Numbered from the stretch's first letter, positions 6,221 to 14,286 are shown. The stretch is 14,349 bases of DNA from G020348385 sp964580235 (GCA_964580235.1 CAZOJY010000094.1:1-14349); one strand, 5' to 3'. Numbers and translations: made by a program. The notes: a model not told the origin generated them from the letters alone.

Positions 6221-7132
6221 TTAACGAATTGCGAGAGCTCGATTCAATTTTTTCTTAATATCCCGGGCAGCATGATACCCTTTCTGTTTCAACATGAAAT
6301 CTTTACAGGCCACTTCGATAAGAGTGGCGATGTTTCTGCCGGGTGCCACAGGAATGGTTATTTTGGGAACTTCCGCACCTAAAATTTTTTGACTTTCCGG
6401 AAATTTTAGGCCTAACCGGTCGTACGCCTTCCCTTCTTTCCATTTTTTCAACATGATGATAAGATCGATATGCGTCTTTGTCCTCATGGATTTTTCGCCA
6501 AAAATCTTTTTGATATTAATGATCCCCAAACCTCGAATTTCCATAAAATTCCGCGAAAGCGGCACAGCTGACCCGACCAAATTCCCGCCCGCGTCCTTTT
6601 TAATCTGGACGACATCATCAGATACAAAAAAATGTCCCCTCGATAGGAGTTCTAAAGCACTTTCGCTTTTGCCAACTCCACTGTCACCCGATATAAGCAC
6701 TCCTTGTCCAAAAATATGAAGCAATTCCCCCGATAAAATTTGTGATTGGAATTTTTCAGTGGAAAATAATTTCTTCAATCTAGTCTTACTCTTGCTTTTT
6801 GAGAGTTCGGTGATGAACAGGGCGATTCGCCATTCTTTCGCTTTTTTCTCGACTGCTCGAGAAAAGGACAATCCCTCTGAAAGAATTATGCAGGGCGAAT
6901 TGTGAAGCATTTCATTAACAAGATCCTGCTTTTGAATCGAAGACACACGTTCTAGCTTCTGGATTTCTCTCCTTCCCCATACCCGAATGGGAAGAGAACT
7001 CTCCAAAAACTCAGAAACCTCTATGATTTTAGAAAAACCTGTTCTTCCCAAAACAGAACGAAGCTCTAGAGGAATTTTGGCCTTGTGGTAGAAATGGCGG
7101 ACTTGGAGGCAAAATCCCCTTCCTTCATTCAT
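6221..7132 (-). CDS. hprK: HPr kinase/phosphorylase with a Ser at the catalytic-His position
   Basis: HprK phosphorylates HPr on Ser46 with ATP or PPi and removes the phosphate under other conditions. The protein has 303 aa: an N-terminal domain (1-130) and a C-terminal P-loop domain. Visible features are Walker A GDSGVGKS (149-156, Lys155), Asp173 in RGHFFVSDD, the signature EIRGLGIINIKKIFG (198-212) and Arg239 in YDRLG. With a constant offset of -4 these match Lys159, Asp177 and Arg243 of the Bacillus enzyme. By the same offset, catalytic His138 (normally in an HGVLVDV-like motif) is Ser134 here, in ILSGELLHIFGQG, with a His five residues later (His139). Phosphorylase or kinase activity may be altered. 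It overlaps ptsN by 8 nt. Confidence 0.93.
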   Translation of the reverse strand: MNEGRGFCLQVRHFYHKAKIPLELRSVLGRTGFSKIIEVSEFLESSLPIRVWGRREIQKLERVSSIQKQDLVNEMLHNSPCIILSEGLSFSRAVEKKAKEWRIALFITELSKSKSKTRLKKLFSTEKFQSQILSGELLHIFGQGVLISGDSGVGKSESALELLSRGHFFVSDDVVQIKKDAGGNLVGSAVPLSRNFMEIRGLGIINIKKIFGEKSMRTKTHIDLIIMLKKWKEGKAYDRLGLKFPESQKILGAEVPKITIPVAPGRNIATLIEVACKDFMLKQKGYHAARDIKKKLNRALAIR

Positions 7133-7595
7133 ATATTTTCTCTTCTTCTTCCCTTATGATATCAAGGATTTCTGGAATGTTTTTTGCTTCCAATACTTTT
7201 TTCAAAAGAGAATTTGCCTTTCGCACAAGATGGGCGATGGCCGCAAGAATTTGGAGGCTTAAACTCGGGTTTTCTGGGGAAGAGACCACCAGGAAAAAAA
7301 GATGAGTTGGTTTCCCATCTAAGGAATAAAAGTTGACGCCATTCTTAGATATAGCCAACATGACAATAGGCTCTTTAACGGCTTTTATTTTGCAATGAGG
7401 AATGGCCACTCCTTCGCCTATGGCAGTACTCCCTAATGCCTCTCTCTGAGTCAATTTTTCATAAAGATCCTTTTCTTTGGAAATTAGGTTTCTTTCTTTT
7501 AAAAAATCCACCATCTCTCTCAAAACTTCTTCTCTTTTTTCAGATTCCAGCTCTAGCAGAATCATATCTTGAATAAGTAAATTTTGGATTTTCAA
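7125..7595 (-). CDS. ptsN: PTS EIIA type-2 domain protein (PtsN / EIIA-Ntr-like)
   Basis: This is a 156-aa protein of the fructose/nitrogen EIIA family. The active His is His67 in GEGVAIPHCKIKAVKEP, preceded by the typical LTQREALGSTAIG. It has no membrane segment and no attached EIIB or EIIC. The position behind rpoN and hpf is the classic place for ptsN, whose product in E. coli signals nitrogen and potassium status. The start is a TTG at 7595, with GAGAGAAG just upstream. It gives the usual MKIQNLL beginning, while the first ATG would remove ten residues of the conserved N-terminus. The gene overlaps hprK by 8 nt at its end. Confidence 0.92.
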   Translation of the reverse strand: MKIQNLLIQDMILLELESEKREEVLREMVDFLKERNLISKEKDLYEKLTQREALGSTAIGEGVAIPHCKIKAVKEPIVMLAISKNGVNFYSLDGKPTHLFFLVVSSPENPSLSLQILAAIAHLVRKANSLLKKVLEAKNIPEILDIIREEEEKIYE

Positions 7596-7617
7596 TTTCT
7601 TCTCTCAATCCTATGAT

Positions 7618-8142
7618 TTATTTGGGTTCTATTAACCCATAATCTCCATCTTTTCGTCGATAGAGAACAGCCCACTCCTCCGTTTCCACCGTCCGGAACA
7701 TAAAAACTCCTTCTTTGCTGGTATCCAGATGCACGAGAGCTTCTTCCATAGGCATCGGTTTCATCGAATAGTTATGGCTGCGGATCATTTTTCTCGGTTT
7801 TTTTCCTTTTTCTATCGGCAGAGAAAAGGTTTCTATCTCCTTGATCTTTCTCCGTTTCTTTTCCCTTAGTTTCTCCCTCTCTTTTTTGACTCGCTTTTCG
7901 AGGTGATCAAATGCTCCGATTAGAGAACTGGACATGTCGTGCGTTTCTTCGACTGTATTCAATGTCGCCATCCTTGTCTTAAAATTTATCTCAACTTTAT
8001 GCCTATATTTTTCAACAGATAATAGAACGTCCGCATCGATCGGATGTCCGAGCACTTTCTCCAATGATTGGATTCTTTTTTCACAGTACCGCTTCATTTC
8101 CGATGTCACTTTTGTATGACGAGCAGTATAGGTTATCTTCAT
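7618..8142 (-). CDS. hpf: Long-form ribosome hibernation promoting factor
   Basis: HPF silences ribosomes by dimerising them into 100S particles in starved cells. Here it has 174 aa. Residues 1-100 are the S30AE/RaiA-type domain that binds the small subunit, starting MKITYTARHTKVTSEM and containing the basic helix region KKEREKLREKKRRKIKE. Residues 122-174 are the C-terminal domain of long HPF (YSMKPMPMEEALVHL, then VLYRRKDGDYGLIEPK), which drives ribosome dimerisation. I place the start at the ATG at 8142, whose A is the last base of the rpoN stop codon (TGATG). A TTG one codon upstream is possible but less likely. The overlap indicates strict coupling to rpoN. Confidence 0.94.
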   Translation of the reverse strand: MKITYTARHTKVTSEMKRYCEKRIQSLEKVLGHPIDADVLLSVEKYRHKVEINFKTRMATLNTVEETHDMSSSLIGAFDHLEKRVKKEREKLREKKRRKIKEIETFSLPIEKGKKPRKMIRSHNYSMKPMPMEEALVHLDTSKEGVFMFRTVETEEWAVLYRRKDGDYGLIEPK

Positions 8143-9623
8143 CAAGCCTCCTCGACCCAGTATTTTCTTTTTCTGAGATGTGACGGGGGAATTTTTAGTT
8201 GTTTTCTATACTTAGCAACCGTTCGGCGGGCAATCCGAAAATTCTCTCTGGCCAGAATGTGCTCGATCTCTATGTCACTCAGCGGGTTCTTTCGATCCTC
8301 ATTTTCCACGAGTTTCTTGATCCTCTCTTTAACTCTCAGAGAAGAAATCTCCTCTCCAAAATCTCCAGAAAGGGCTTTGTGAAAAAAATATTTGAGCGAA
8401 AAAACACCTCGAGGAGTCATAATGTATTTGTTTGCCACCACCCGCCCTACAGTCGATTCATGAACCCCGATTTCTTGAGCCAACTCGATCAAAGTCAAGG
8501 GTTTGATATATTCCATCCCTTTTTCTATAAAATTTTTTTGCTTGTCCACTATATAACGTGCCACTTTAAAGATTGTTCGATCTCTCTGATCCAAACTTCT
8601 GAGGAACCAAAAGGCTTTTTTCATCTTATCTTTCAAATACTGGTAGGCTTCAGGATTTTCCTTCGATGCCTGGGTTAAGAGCTTCTTGTAAAAGGTATTC
8701 ACCCTTAAGCGCGGCAGACCTTCATCATTGAGGTTGATTCTCAGTTCATCACCTTCTTTGGTCACGATGATATCAGGAGTTACATAAAAAGTTTTTTCTC
8801 GGCTGTATTTTCTTCCCGGTGCAGGATCCAAATTTTTTATCACTTCGATATGAGGTTTGACCTCTCCGAGAGATAGTCCCAATTCCTTGGCCACCTGAGT
8901 AAAATTTGACTTTTCCAATAGATGAATATGCTGACTGACGATTTTTTGGGTGATATCATCCTTTATTTCAAAATATTCCATCTGGATCAAAAGGGCCTCT
9001 TGGACAGAAAGGCTCCCCACTCCGACAGGATCAAACCTCATGATCTTTTCTCGAATCTGACTGACTCTTTCCTCGGATATGTTCATAGCTCTTGCTATCT
9101 CTTGAAGGGATGTGGTGAGATAGCCGTCCTCGTCTATGTTCCCGATGATATACTCGGCAATTTCTTTATCCTTCTCATCGAAAAACGTCAGGTTGGCCTG
9201 CCAGTCCAAATGATCCCAAAGAGACAGGCTCTTGGACACAATATTTTCAAGGGCTATGCTTTCTTTTTTTTCGTACGACAGCGATCGAAATCCTTCGTCG
9301 AAATACTGATTAAAATAAGCTTCGATCTCTTGCTCCTCATACTCTGCTTGAGGATCATTTATGACATCTTCATCCATTTCTCCTTTGACTTCTTGATTTG
9401 CTTCTATTCCTTCCTTTTCTGCGGGCTCCTCTTCCGGTTCTTCTGTTTTCTTGTCGGCTGTTTCCTCTTCTTTTTCCAGCATAGGGTTTTGCGAAAGCTC
9501 TTCATCAATGATTTCAATGAGTTCCAGATTTGTCAAAGGGAGAAGTTTAATCGCCTGTTGGAGTGCAGGCGCCAGGATAAGCTTCTGAACCTGTTTCTGG
9601 TGAAGCTGCTGTTTCATGGCCAT
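8142..9623 (-). CDS. rpoN: RNA polymerase sigma-54 factor
   Basis: Sigma-54 directs RNA polymerase to -24/-12 promoters and needs AAA+ activators. The protein has 493 aa with all regions. Region I (1-50) is Gln/Leu-rich (KLILAPALQQAIKLLPLTNLELIEII, broken here only by description) and binds activators. Region II (51-110) is very acidic. The core-binding domain follows (roughly 125-330), with IGNIDEDGYL at 160-169. A helix-turn-helix lies at 377-400 (LAQEIGVHESTVGRVVANK). The RpoN box ARRTVAKYRK (465-474), which reads the -24 element, is intact. The start ATG is 27 nt after lptB. A second ATG at codon 3 is an alternative. No typical -24/-12 promoter is evident in the window, so its targets are elsewhere. 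Confidence 0.97.
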   Translation of the reverse strand: MAMKQQLHQKQVQKLILAPALQQAIKLLPLTNLELIEIIDEELSQNPMLEKEEETADKKTEEPEEEPAEKEGIEANQEVKGEMDEDVINDPQAEYEEQEIEAYFNQYFDEGFRSLSYEKKESIALENIVSKSLSLWDHLDWQANLTFFDEKDKEIAEYIIGNIDEDGYLTTSLQEIARAMNISEERVSQIREKIMRFDPVGVGSLSVQEALLIQMEYFEIKDDITQKIVSQHIHLLEKSNFTQVAKELGLSLGEVKPHIEVIKNLDPAPGRKYSREKTFYVTPDIIVTKEGDELRINLNDEGLPRLRVNTFYKKLLTQASKENPEAYQYLKDKMKKAFWFLRSLDQRDRTIFKVARYIVDKQKNFIEKGMEYIKPLTLIELAQEIGVHESTVGRVVANKYIMTPRGVFSLKYFFHKALSGDFGEEISSLRVKERIKKLVENEDRKNPLSDIEIEHILARENFRIARRTVAKYRKQLKIPPSHLRKRKYWVEEA

Positions 9624-9650
9624 TTATCTGTTTTTTCCCAGGGTCTCCGA

Positions 9651-10379
9651 TCAATCAAGATCAAATTCTTCCCCTAAGTATATTTTTTTAACCTTATCGG
9701 AGGAGACAAGCTGGTCGGGAGTTCCCTGGGCCAGGATATTTCCCTTATCGATGATATAAGCACGGTCAGTTATCTTCAGGGTTTCTCTGACGCTGTGATC
9801 GGTAATGAGCACCCCGATTCCCTTTGCTTTGAGGGACAAAATAATTTCTTGAAGGTCAAGAATGGCCAGGGGATCGATTCCTGTAAACGGCTCATCCAAG
9901 AGAATGAACTCTGGATTTGTCATGAGGGCTCTTGCAATTTCTAACCTCCTTCGTTCCCCGCCTGACAAAGTAAAGGCTTTCATATTTGCCAATTTTGTCA
10001 ACCCGAGCTCACTCAGGACAGCCCGCAAGTTCCCATCTCCATCCCGCAGACCTGCGGGCATGCTTTCCGTGATGGACAACAGGTTGTCCTCAACGCTGAG
10101 TTTTCGGAATGCGGAAGATTCCTGAGGGAGAAGGCACAATCCCTTCCTCGCTCTGATATACATCGGCAATCCCGTAATGTCCTCACCATTCAGAAAAACC
10201 TGTCCACCATCTTGATGGATAAGACCCAGTATCAAAGAAAAAGTTGTCGTTTTGCCCGCTCCATTCGGGCCCAAAAGTCCTACAATCTCCTCTCTCTCCA
10301 CCATGACGGATACATTCGCAACCACTTCTTCTTTGTGGTATAATTTTTGCAGCCCTACCGCTTCCAAACGCCTGTTCAT
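9651..10379 (-). CDS. lptB: LPS export ABC transporter ATPase LptB
   Basis: LptB powers extraction of lipopolysaccharide from the inner membrane with LptF and LptG. The 242-aa ATPase has Walker A GPNGAGKTT (37-45), Q-loop Gln86 (LCLLPQESSAF), signature LSGGERRRLEIARAL (138-152), Walker B ILLDEPFTGIDP (159-170) and switch His195 (LITDHSVRET). The PQE/SSAFRKL region and DEPFTGIDP are characteristic of LptB among ABC ATPases. lptF and lptG are not in the window. It starts 3 nt after the LptC/LptA-type gene and is followed by rpoN, an order also seen in proteobacteria. Confidence 0.95.
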   Translation of the reverse strand: MNRRLEAVGLQKLYHKEEVVANVSVMVEREEIVGLLGPNGAGKTTTFSLILGLIHQDGGQVFLNGEDITGLPMYIRARKGLCLLPQESSAFRKLSVEDNLLSITESMPAGLRDGDGNLRAVLSELGLTKLANMKAFTLSGGERRRLEIARALMTNPEFILLDEPFTGIDPLAILDLQEIILSLKAKGIGVLITDHSVRETLKITDRAYIIDKGNILAQGTPDQLVSSDKVKKIYLGEEFDLD

Positions 10380-10382
10380 GAT

Positions 10383-12284
10383 TCAAAATTTAATGACAGT
10401 AATGGATCTTTCTCTATCCTTATTTTCAACCACGATTCTACCATCGGCCATGTAGAAAGTCAATTTTCCACCCTCTGTTCTCCCCTTATCTTTATCAATC
10501 AAAACCGAATTTCCCACTATAGTGATAATTTCTTCTTTTACATCAAATCTCGCCTTTTCTCCTTGACCTTCATATGTCTCTTGCATAACGACAACGTTAT
10601 TGCTGGCCTCGATGTCCATCATGTCCCCCGATTCCTTCTCCAGCGCAATAGTCAGGAGTTTGGCTGTCAGAACAACATCTCTCGCTTTGAGTATGACTTT
10701 TTCTTTATCTTTATACACAATGAGGTTTTTTTCAGGATCATATTCCGTCGAGGCAGATTCTATCCTAACATTTTGTTCCTTTTCCCTATCCTTAGGTTGA
10801 TAAGGCAGAACAGACTCAACACCACCTCGAGCTTGGAAAGCTCCCGTCTCGACATCAAAAGATATCTCCCGGGCTTTGATTGTCTCTTTCGTCTGCCAAA
10901 TCTTGGTCCCTCCATTAAACATAAAACGTTTCTTCTCTTCGGAATATCTCATATCTTTTGCCGTAATGAAGACCGGATTTTCTTCGGAAAAAAAACCGAT
11001 AGTCTTCTTTGACCTTTTTTGGGAGTAGATGATGACCTTAGTATCCTCGTTTGCCTCCATGTCGTTGTTCTCAAGAAAGAGTCTGATTTTTTGAGCCGTT
11101 ATTTCTGAATCCTCAGACCGTATTCTGGCCTTTAAGGTATCCTTCCCTTCGACAAAAAGGACATTTTTATCCCCTTGGATTTGCACACTCTGTCCATCGA
11201 TGTATCTTTGGAATCCCTTTTCCTTATCCTCCTCTGTGATACTGGCTTTTTCATAGACAAACAACTCTTTCAGGGTTCCCTTTTTACTCAGACTGAAGGA
11301 AATCTCATTTCCTTCCATCTGAGTGAAGCTGCCGGTCTCAGAGATGAACCGGAATGAGCACTTGCCGGCCGCTTCGAGCCGCTGGATCTGGGGCAAATCT
11401 ACAAACCCCTTGATATGCACCTCGCCGGCCTGAATCTGGCACACATCCCCGTACAGGGCAAGTGCTTCTTGATCAGAAAAAGGAGTTCCTTTTTTAAACT
11501 CATCCACTAGGAAAATCTTCACGTTTTCCTTCAAAAACAGCGATTTTATCTGCTGGCGGCCGGCTGAAAGCTCAAACGCCAGAAGGCCGGCTGTGGCACG
11601 GCTCTTCCCATGTGTGAGTTCGACTCCACCTTCTGTTTTTCCACGGCCTTTTCCGACAAAGTACTCGAAGTACTCGGTGTCGATCTCAACAGGAACAGCC
11701 GTCTTCTGGCTGGGCAGGAGTTTCAGGTGTACTTTGCCACGCAACTCGGCCTTTTTTTGCCTGAGAAAATAATTGCACTTCTGAGCCGACCCTAAAATTG
11801 TCTCTGAAGAAAATCGGATCGTCTGATCGCTTTTAAAAACGTTTCTTTGGACATCATATTCCAAAACTGGGGATTCCACGACAAGATCTTTGAACTCAAC
11901 CGCTGCCTGTCCCTGAAGCCATAGATAGGACCACTCTGAGTCATGGATGCCTTTTTCTCCCCGGATGATAACATCTTCTCCTTCGATTCGATTTGGCAAA
12001 GAAATTCTGACATTTCCTTCCAGGTGATAAAGATTGTCCTCTCCGATATAATGTTTATCGGCAGTAATATTGGCAACCTCTTCATTTCCCTTCACTTCAC
12101 GGACTTCCAGTCCTTCCTTCTTATCAATCTTTTGTTCTTCCAATTTCGCGGCGATTTCAGGAACCTGGACCTGTCTCTTGGATCGGGTCAGAAAACTTAT
12201 GGCAATTGCGAACAGGACAATAATAAACACGCCTACGCTGATAAACCTTAGCGTATGGTGAGCTTGTAGTTTTGTTTTTCCCAT
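10383..12284 (-). CDS. Very long LptC/LptA (OstA-type) LPS transport bridge protein
   Basis: This is a 633-aa protein with one N-terminal membrane anchor (about residues 13-32, VGVFIIVLFAIAISF) and then about 600 periplasmic residues of beta-rich, OstA-like repeats. The N-terminal part resembles LptC (TADKHYIGEDNLYHLEG, then GEKGIHDSE). The last ~120 residues resemble LptA (DIEASNNVVVMQ, then GQGEKARFD, ITIVGNSVLI, GGKLTFYMADGRIVVE). Intermediate stretches (around 200-260, 340-400, 440-500) show similar strand patterns. LptC and LptA are each usually about 160-200 aa, so this protein could combine the anchor and several jellyroll units of the LPS bridge. No separate lptA is present between it and lptB. 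Exact module borders cannot be set by eye. It is preceded by a TATAAT box and coupled to lptB. Confidence 0.85.
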   Translation of the reverse strand: MGKTKLQAHHTLRFISVGVFIIVLFAIAISFLTRSKRQVQVPEIAAKLEEQKIDKKEGLEVREVKGNEEVANITADKHYIGEDNLYHLEGNVRISLPNRIEGEDVIIRGEKGIHDSEWSYLWLQGQAAVEFKDLVVESPVLEYDVQRNVFKSDQTIRFSSETILGSAQKCNYFLRQKKAELRGKVHLKLLPSQKTAVPVEIDTEYFEYFVGKGRGKTEGGVELTHGKSRATAGLLAFELSAGRQQIKSLFLKENVKIFLVDEFKKGTPFSDQEALALYGDVCQIQAGEVHIKGFVDLPQIQRLEAAGKCSFRFISETGSFTQMEGNEISFSLSKKGTLKELFVYEKASITEEDKEKGFQRYIDGQSVQIQGDKNVLFVEGKDTLKARIRSEDSEITAQKIRLFLENNDMEANEDTKVIIYSQKRSKKTIGFFSEENPVFITAKDMRYSEEKKRFMFNGGTKIWQTKETIKAREISFDVETGAFQARGGVESVLPYQPKDREKEQNVRIESASTEYDPEKNLIVYKDKEKVILKARDVVLTAKLLTIALEKESGDMMDIEASNNVVVMQETYEGQGEKARFDVKEEIITIVGNSVLIDKDKGRTEGGKLTFYMADGRIVVENKDRERSITVIKF

Positions 12285-12307
12285 AGAATCTTATCTCTTG
12301 TCCTCTA

Positions 12308-12313
12308 ATTATA
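12308..12313 (-). promoter_or_regulatory. Candidate -10 box for the lpt-rpoN-pts cluster
   Basis: On the minus strand a perfect TATAAT lies 24 nt upstream of the ATG of the LptC/LptA gene. No good -35 hexamer stands 16-18 nt further up (CCATTT at 17 nt), and no extended -10 TG is present, so activity may need an activator. It is the most likely start of the long cluster transcript. An AGAGGA motif follows but is 16 nt from the ATG. Confidence 0.45.
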
Positions 12314-12433
12314 CCTTAAAACAGTGGCTGAAATGGGAAGTTTTCAACTTTTTTTTGCCGGTCCCCTTCCACCTGAATTATTCATAAACATGATTTTTTT
12401 AACGGGATTTAATGCTATATGCATTGAAATCAA

Positions 12434-12451
12434 GGACATGTACCGGACATG
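12434..12451. repeat. Tandem GGACATG repeats, possible operator
   Basis: GGACATG occurs twice with a 4-nt spacer (11-nt period, about one helical turn). The central part also reads CATGT-N5-ACATG as an inverted repeat. It lies about 125 nt upstream of the TATAAT box of the LptC/LptA gene. Binding by a regulator is only an inference. Confidence 0.3.
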
Positions 12452-12522
12452 AATAAATCAGGGTAACCTGGATAACTTATGAATTACCTAGGTCCAGCAA
12501 TCCTGCATCGCCTCAGAGGATT

Positions 12523-14220
12523 TTATTGCGCTTTTTTTATATCTTCAAGAGAGAGAGTCAGCCTTTCCTCTCCTAGATATTCTGATGTCATAAGCGAATA
12601 GACCAAATCGACTCGATCTCCTGCCCAAAGCTCATCCGCCCAAGTGCTTTTTCGCCAAGCAATGGAATCGAAGATTTTGCCATCTTTCTGGACAAGAAGT
12701 TTGCTGTGTTTCCCCTGGATTTTTTTTGGCGGGGCAACTATCTCAACATTTTCAGTCAAAAAAAGAGGCTTGGGATTTCCTAGACCAAACGGGGAAAGCA
12801 GGGATAAAATTTCGAGAAGACCCATGTTAATATCCTTAAAACCAAGCCTTGCATCTATGTGGATCTTTCTTTTGAGGTGTTCCTCTGTGATCCGCGATTG
12901 GACATAGGCATTGATGTGTCTCTTAAAATCTGTCATATTTTGTTGAGCCAATTCACAACCGACAGCCATGGTGTGCCCGCCATAGTTATCGAAAAAATCC
13001 TTATTTCCATCCAAACAGTCGATAAGAGAAAAATCACGTATGCTTCTGCCAGATCCAAAGGCTTTTCCATTTTTATAAGAAAACAGGATAGCCGGACGAT
13101 AAAACGCATCTTTGATCTTGGAAGCCACAATCCCGATAACCCCTCTGTGCCACTCTTCACATCCTAATACCAGGAGCTTATATCGTTTGTTTAACATTCG
13201 CCGGTCAACCAGGCTTTTCGCCTGGTTGAAAACCTTTTCTTCAATTCTTTGTCTCCGGGAATTCAGCCTGTCTAATTGTTGTGTCATATCCTCGACATCC
13301 TGGGAGGAATTGGTAAAGAAGAGGCGAACCGCCAGGTTTGTCATCCCCATGCGTCCAGCGGCATTGATTCGCGGCCCAATCCGGAAGCCCACATCCCCCA
13401 CGGATACACGTCTTCCTTTAATGCCGCAGGAATCCATCAATTTTCTCAAACCGATATTTTTCACATCTTCAAGTCCTTTGAGTCCAAACTTGACGAATAT
13501 CCTGTTTTCGTCCTTGAGTTCGACAATATCCGCCACCGTCCCGATGGATACGAGCTTGAGATAGTGGGGAAGTTGAGAGGAGATGGAGTTGTTATCCAAA
13601 AGCGCTTGGATGAGTTTAAAAACAACACCTATACCTGCCAAATTTTTAAACGGATACATTGAGCTGGGAAGGGCAGGATTCAAGATAGCCAAAGCCTTAG
13701 GAAGTGATGATCCGGGCTGATGGTGATCCGTGATGATCACATCAATTCCTTTCTCTCTAGCTCTCTGCACGAATGCTACCGCTTTCACTCCACAGTCTAC
13801 ACTGATCACAACACGTGCGTTTTTTTGCTCGGCCAGATCGATATACTTCTCTTTAAGGCCATACCCTTCTTTTAGCCTATCGGGAATAAAAAAGTCGACC
13901 TTTCCTCCTAAAGTCGACAATGCCTTGGAGAGTGTCACGACAGACAATATCCCGTCCACATCATAATCGCCGAATATCAGAATTTTCTCTTGACATGATA
14001 TAGCTTTTTGGATTCTCCGGACGGCATCTCTCATTCCATCCATCAGAAAAGGATCATGAAGATCAGCCATCGTTCCATGGAGAAACCGGTGAGCCTGCTC
14101 GGCTTCATCCACCCCTCTGTTCACCAGAATTTGTGCACCTTCAACAGGTATATCAACGATTTCAGAAAGACTCTTTGCCTTTTCAGAAATGGGATTCAAA
14201 ATCCAAATAGTCTCGCTCAT
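12523..14220 (-). CDS. recJ: Single-stranded-DNA-specific exonuclease RecJ
   Basis: RecJ is the 5'-3' single-strand exonuclease of recombination and mismatch repair. The protein has 565 aa, the usual length. The DHH phosphoesterase domain has FGDYDVDG (83-90: Asp85, Asp87, Asp89), SVDCG (Asp142), TDHHQPG (Asp165-His166-His167) and TVADIVEL (Asp231), all metal ligands. GPRINAAGRM (282-291) is the RecJ motif. The DHHA1 domain has GCEEWHRGVIGIVASKIK (353-370), FGSGRSI (388-394) and DNYGGHTMAVG (411-421). A C-terminal OB domain follows (about 455-565). It has its own near-consensus promoter upstream. Confidence 0.97.
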   Translation of the reverse strand: MSETIWILNPISEKAKSLSEIVDIPVEGAQILVNRGVDEAEQAHRFLHGTMADLHDPFLMDGMRDAVRRIQKAISCQEKILIFGDYDVDGILSVVTLSKALSTLGGKVDFFIPDRLKEGYGLKEKYIDLAEQKNARVVISVDCGVKAVAFVQRAREKGIDVIITDHHQPGSSLPKALAILNPALPSSMYPFKNLAGIGVVFKLIQALLDNNSISSQLPHYLKLVSIGTVADIVELKDENRIFVKFGLKGLEDVKNIGLRKLMDSCGIKGRRVSVGDVGFRIGPRINAAGRMGMTNLAVRLFFTNSSQDVEDMTQQLDRLNSRRQRIEEKVFNQAKSLVDRRMLNKRYKLLVLGCEEWHRGVIGIVASKIKDAFYRPAILFSYKNGKAFGSGRSIRDFSLIDCLDGNKDFFDNYGGHTMAVGCELAQQNMTDFKRHINAYVQSRITEEHLKRKIHIDARLGFKDINMGLLEILSLLSPFGLGNPKPLFLTENVEIVAPPKKIQGKHSKLLVQKDGKIFDSIAWRKSTWADELWAGDRVDLVYSLMTSEYLGEERLTLSLEDIKKAQ

Positions 14221-14257
14221 GATTTCTTTTATAATCCAGGCCGGCTAAAGGTGAATG

Positions 14258-14286
14258 ATTTTAGAATTTAGACAAGGTGTTGTCAA
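14258..14286 (-). promoter_or_regulatory. Sigma-70 promoter of recJ with overlapping palindrome
   Basis: On the minus strand TTGACA (14281-14286, perfect -35) and TAAAAT (14258-14263, 5 of 6) are separated by exactly 17 nt. The expected transcription start is about 30 nt upstream of the recJ ATG. An inverted repeat GACAA-N4-TTGTC (14271-14284) overlaps the -35 box and looks like a repressor site; no regulator can be named. Confidence 0.7.

Larger units (their letters stand above)
12285..12522 (-). other. Intergenic region between recJ and the LptC/LptA gene
   Basis: This 238-nt stretch has no convincing gene. On the minus strand it holds a TATAAT box at 12308-12313. It also holds a short palindrome AATGC-N5-GCATT at 12411-12425 and paired GGACATG direct repeats at 12434-12440 and 12445-12451 (an 11-nt period). 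An inverted repeat (arms 12499-12504 and 12517-12522) lies directly after the recJ stop codon and lacks a T-run. Confidence 0.5.

Noticed and set aside
8922..9677. 251-codon plus-strand open frame opposite rpoN
   Set aside because: The opposite strand encodes a full sigma-54 with an intact RpoN box; this translation is Phe/Leu-rich antisense of its acidic region.
12340..12360. Plus-strand hairpin plus T-run (AAGTT-TTC-AACTT then T8)
   Set aside because: The stem is only 5 AT-rich pairs and there is no plus-strand gene upstream for it to terminate.
12390..12452. Small plus-strand ORF of about 20 codons in the recJ-lpt gap
   Set aside because: It has no ribosome binding site, no recognisable sequence and overlaps the repeats; likely chance.
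12499..12522. Intrinsic terminator after recJ
   Set aside because: The AATCCT/AGGATT arms form only a 6-bp stem with a 12-nt loop, and no T-run follows on the recJ strand.
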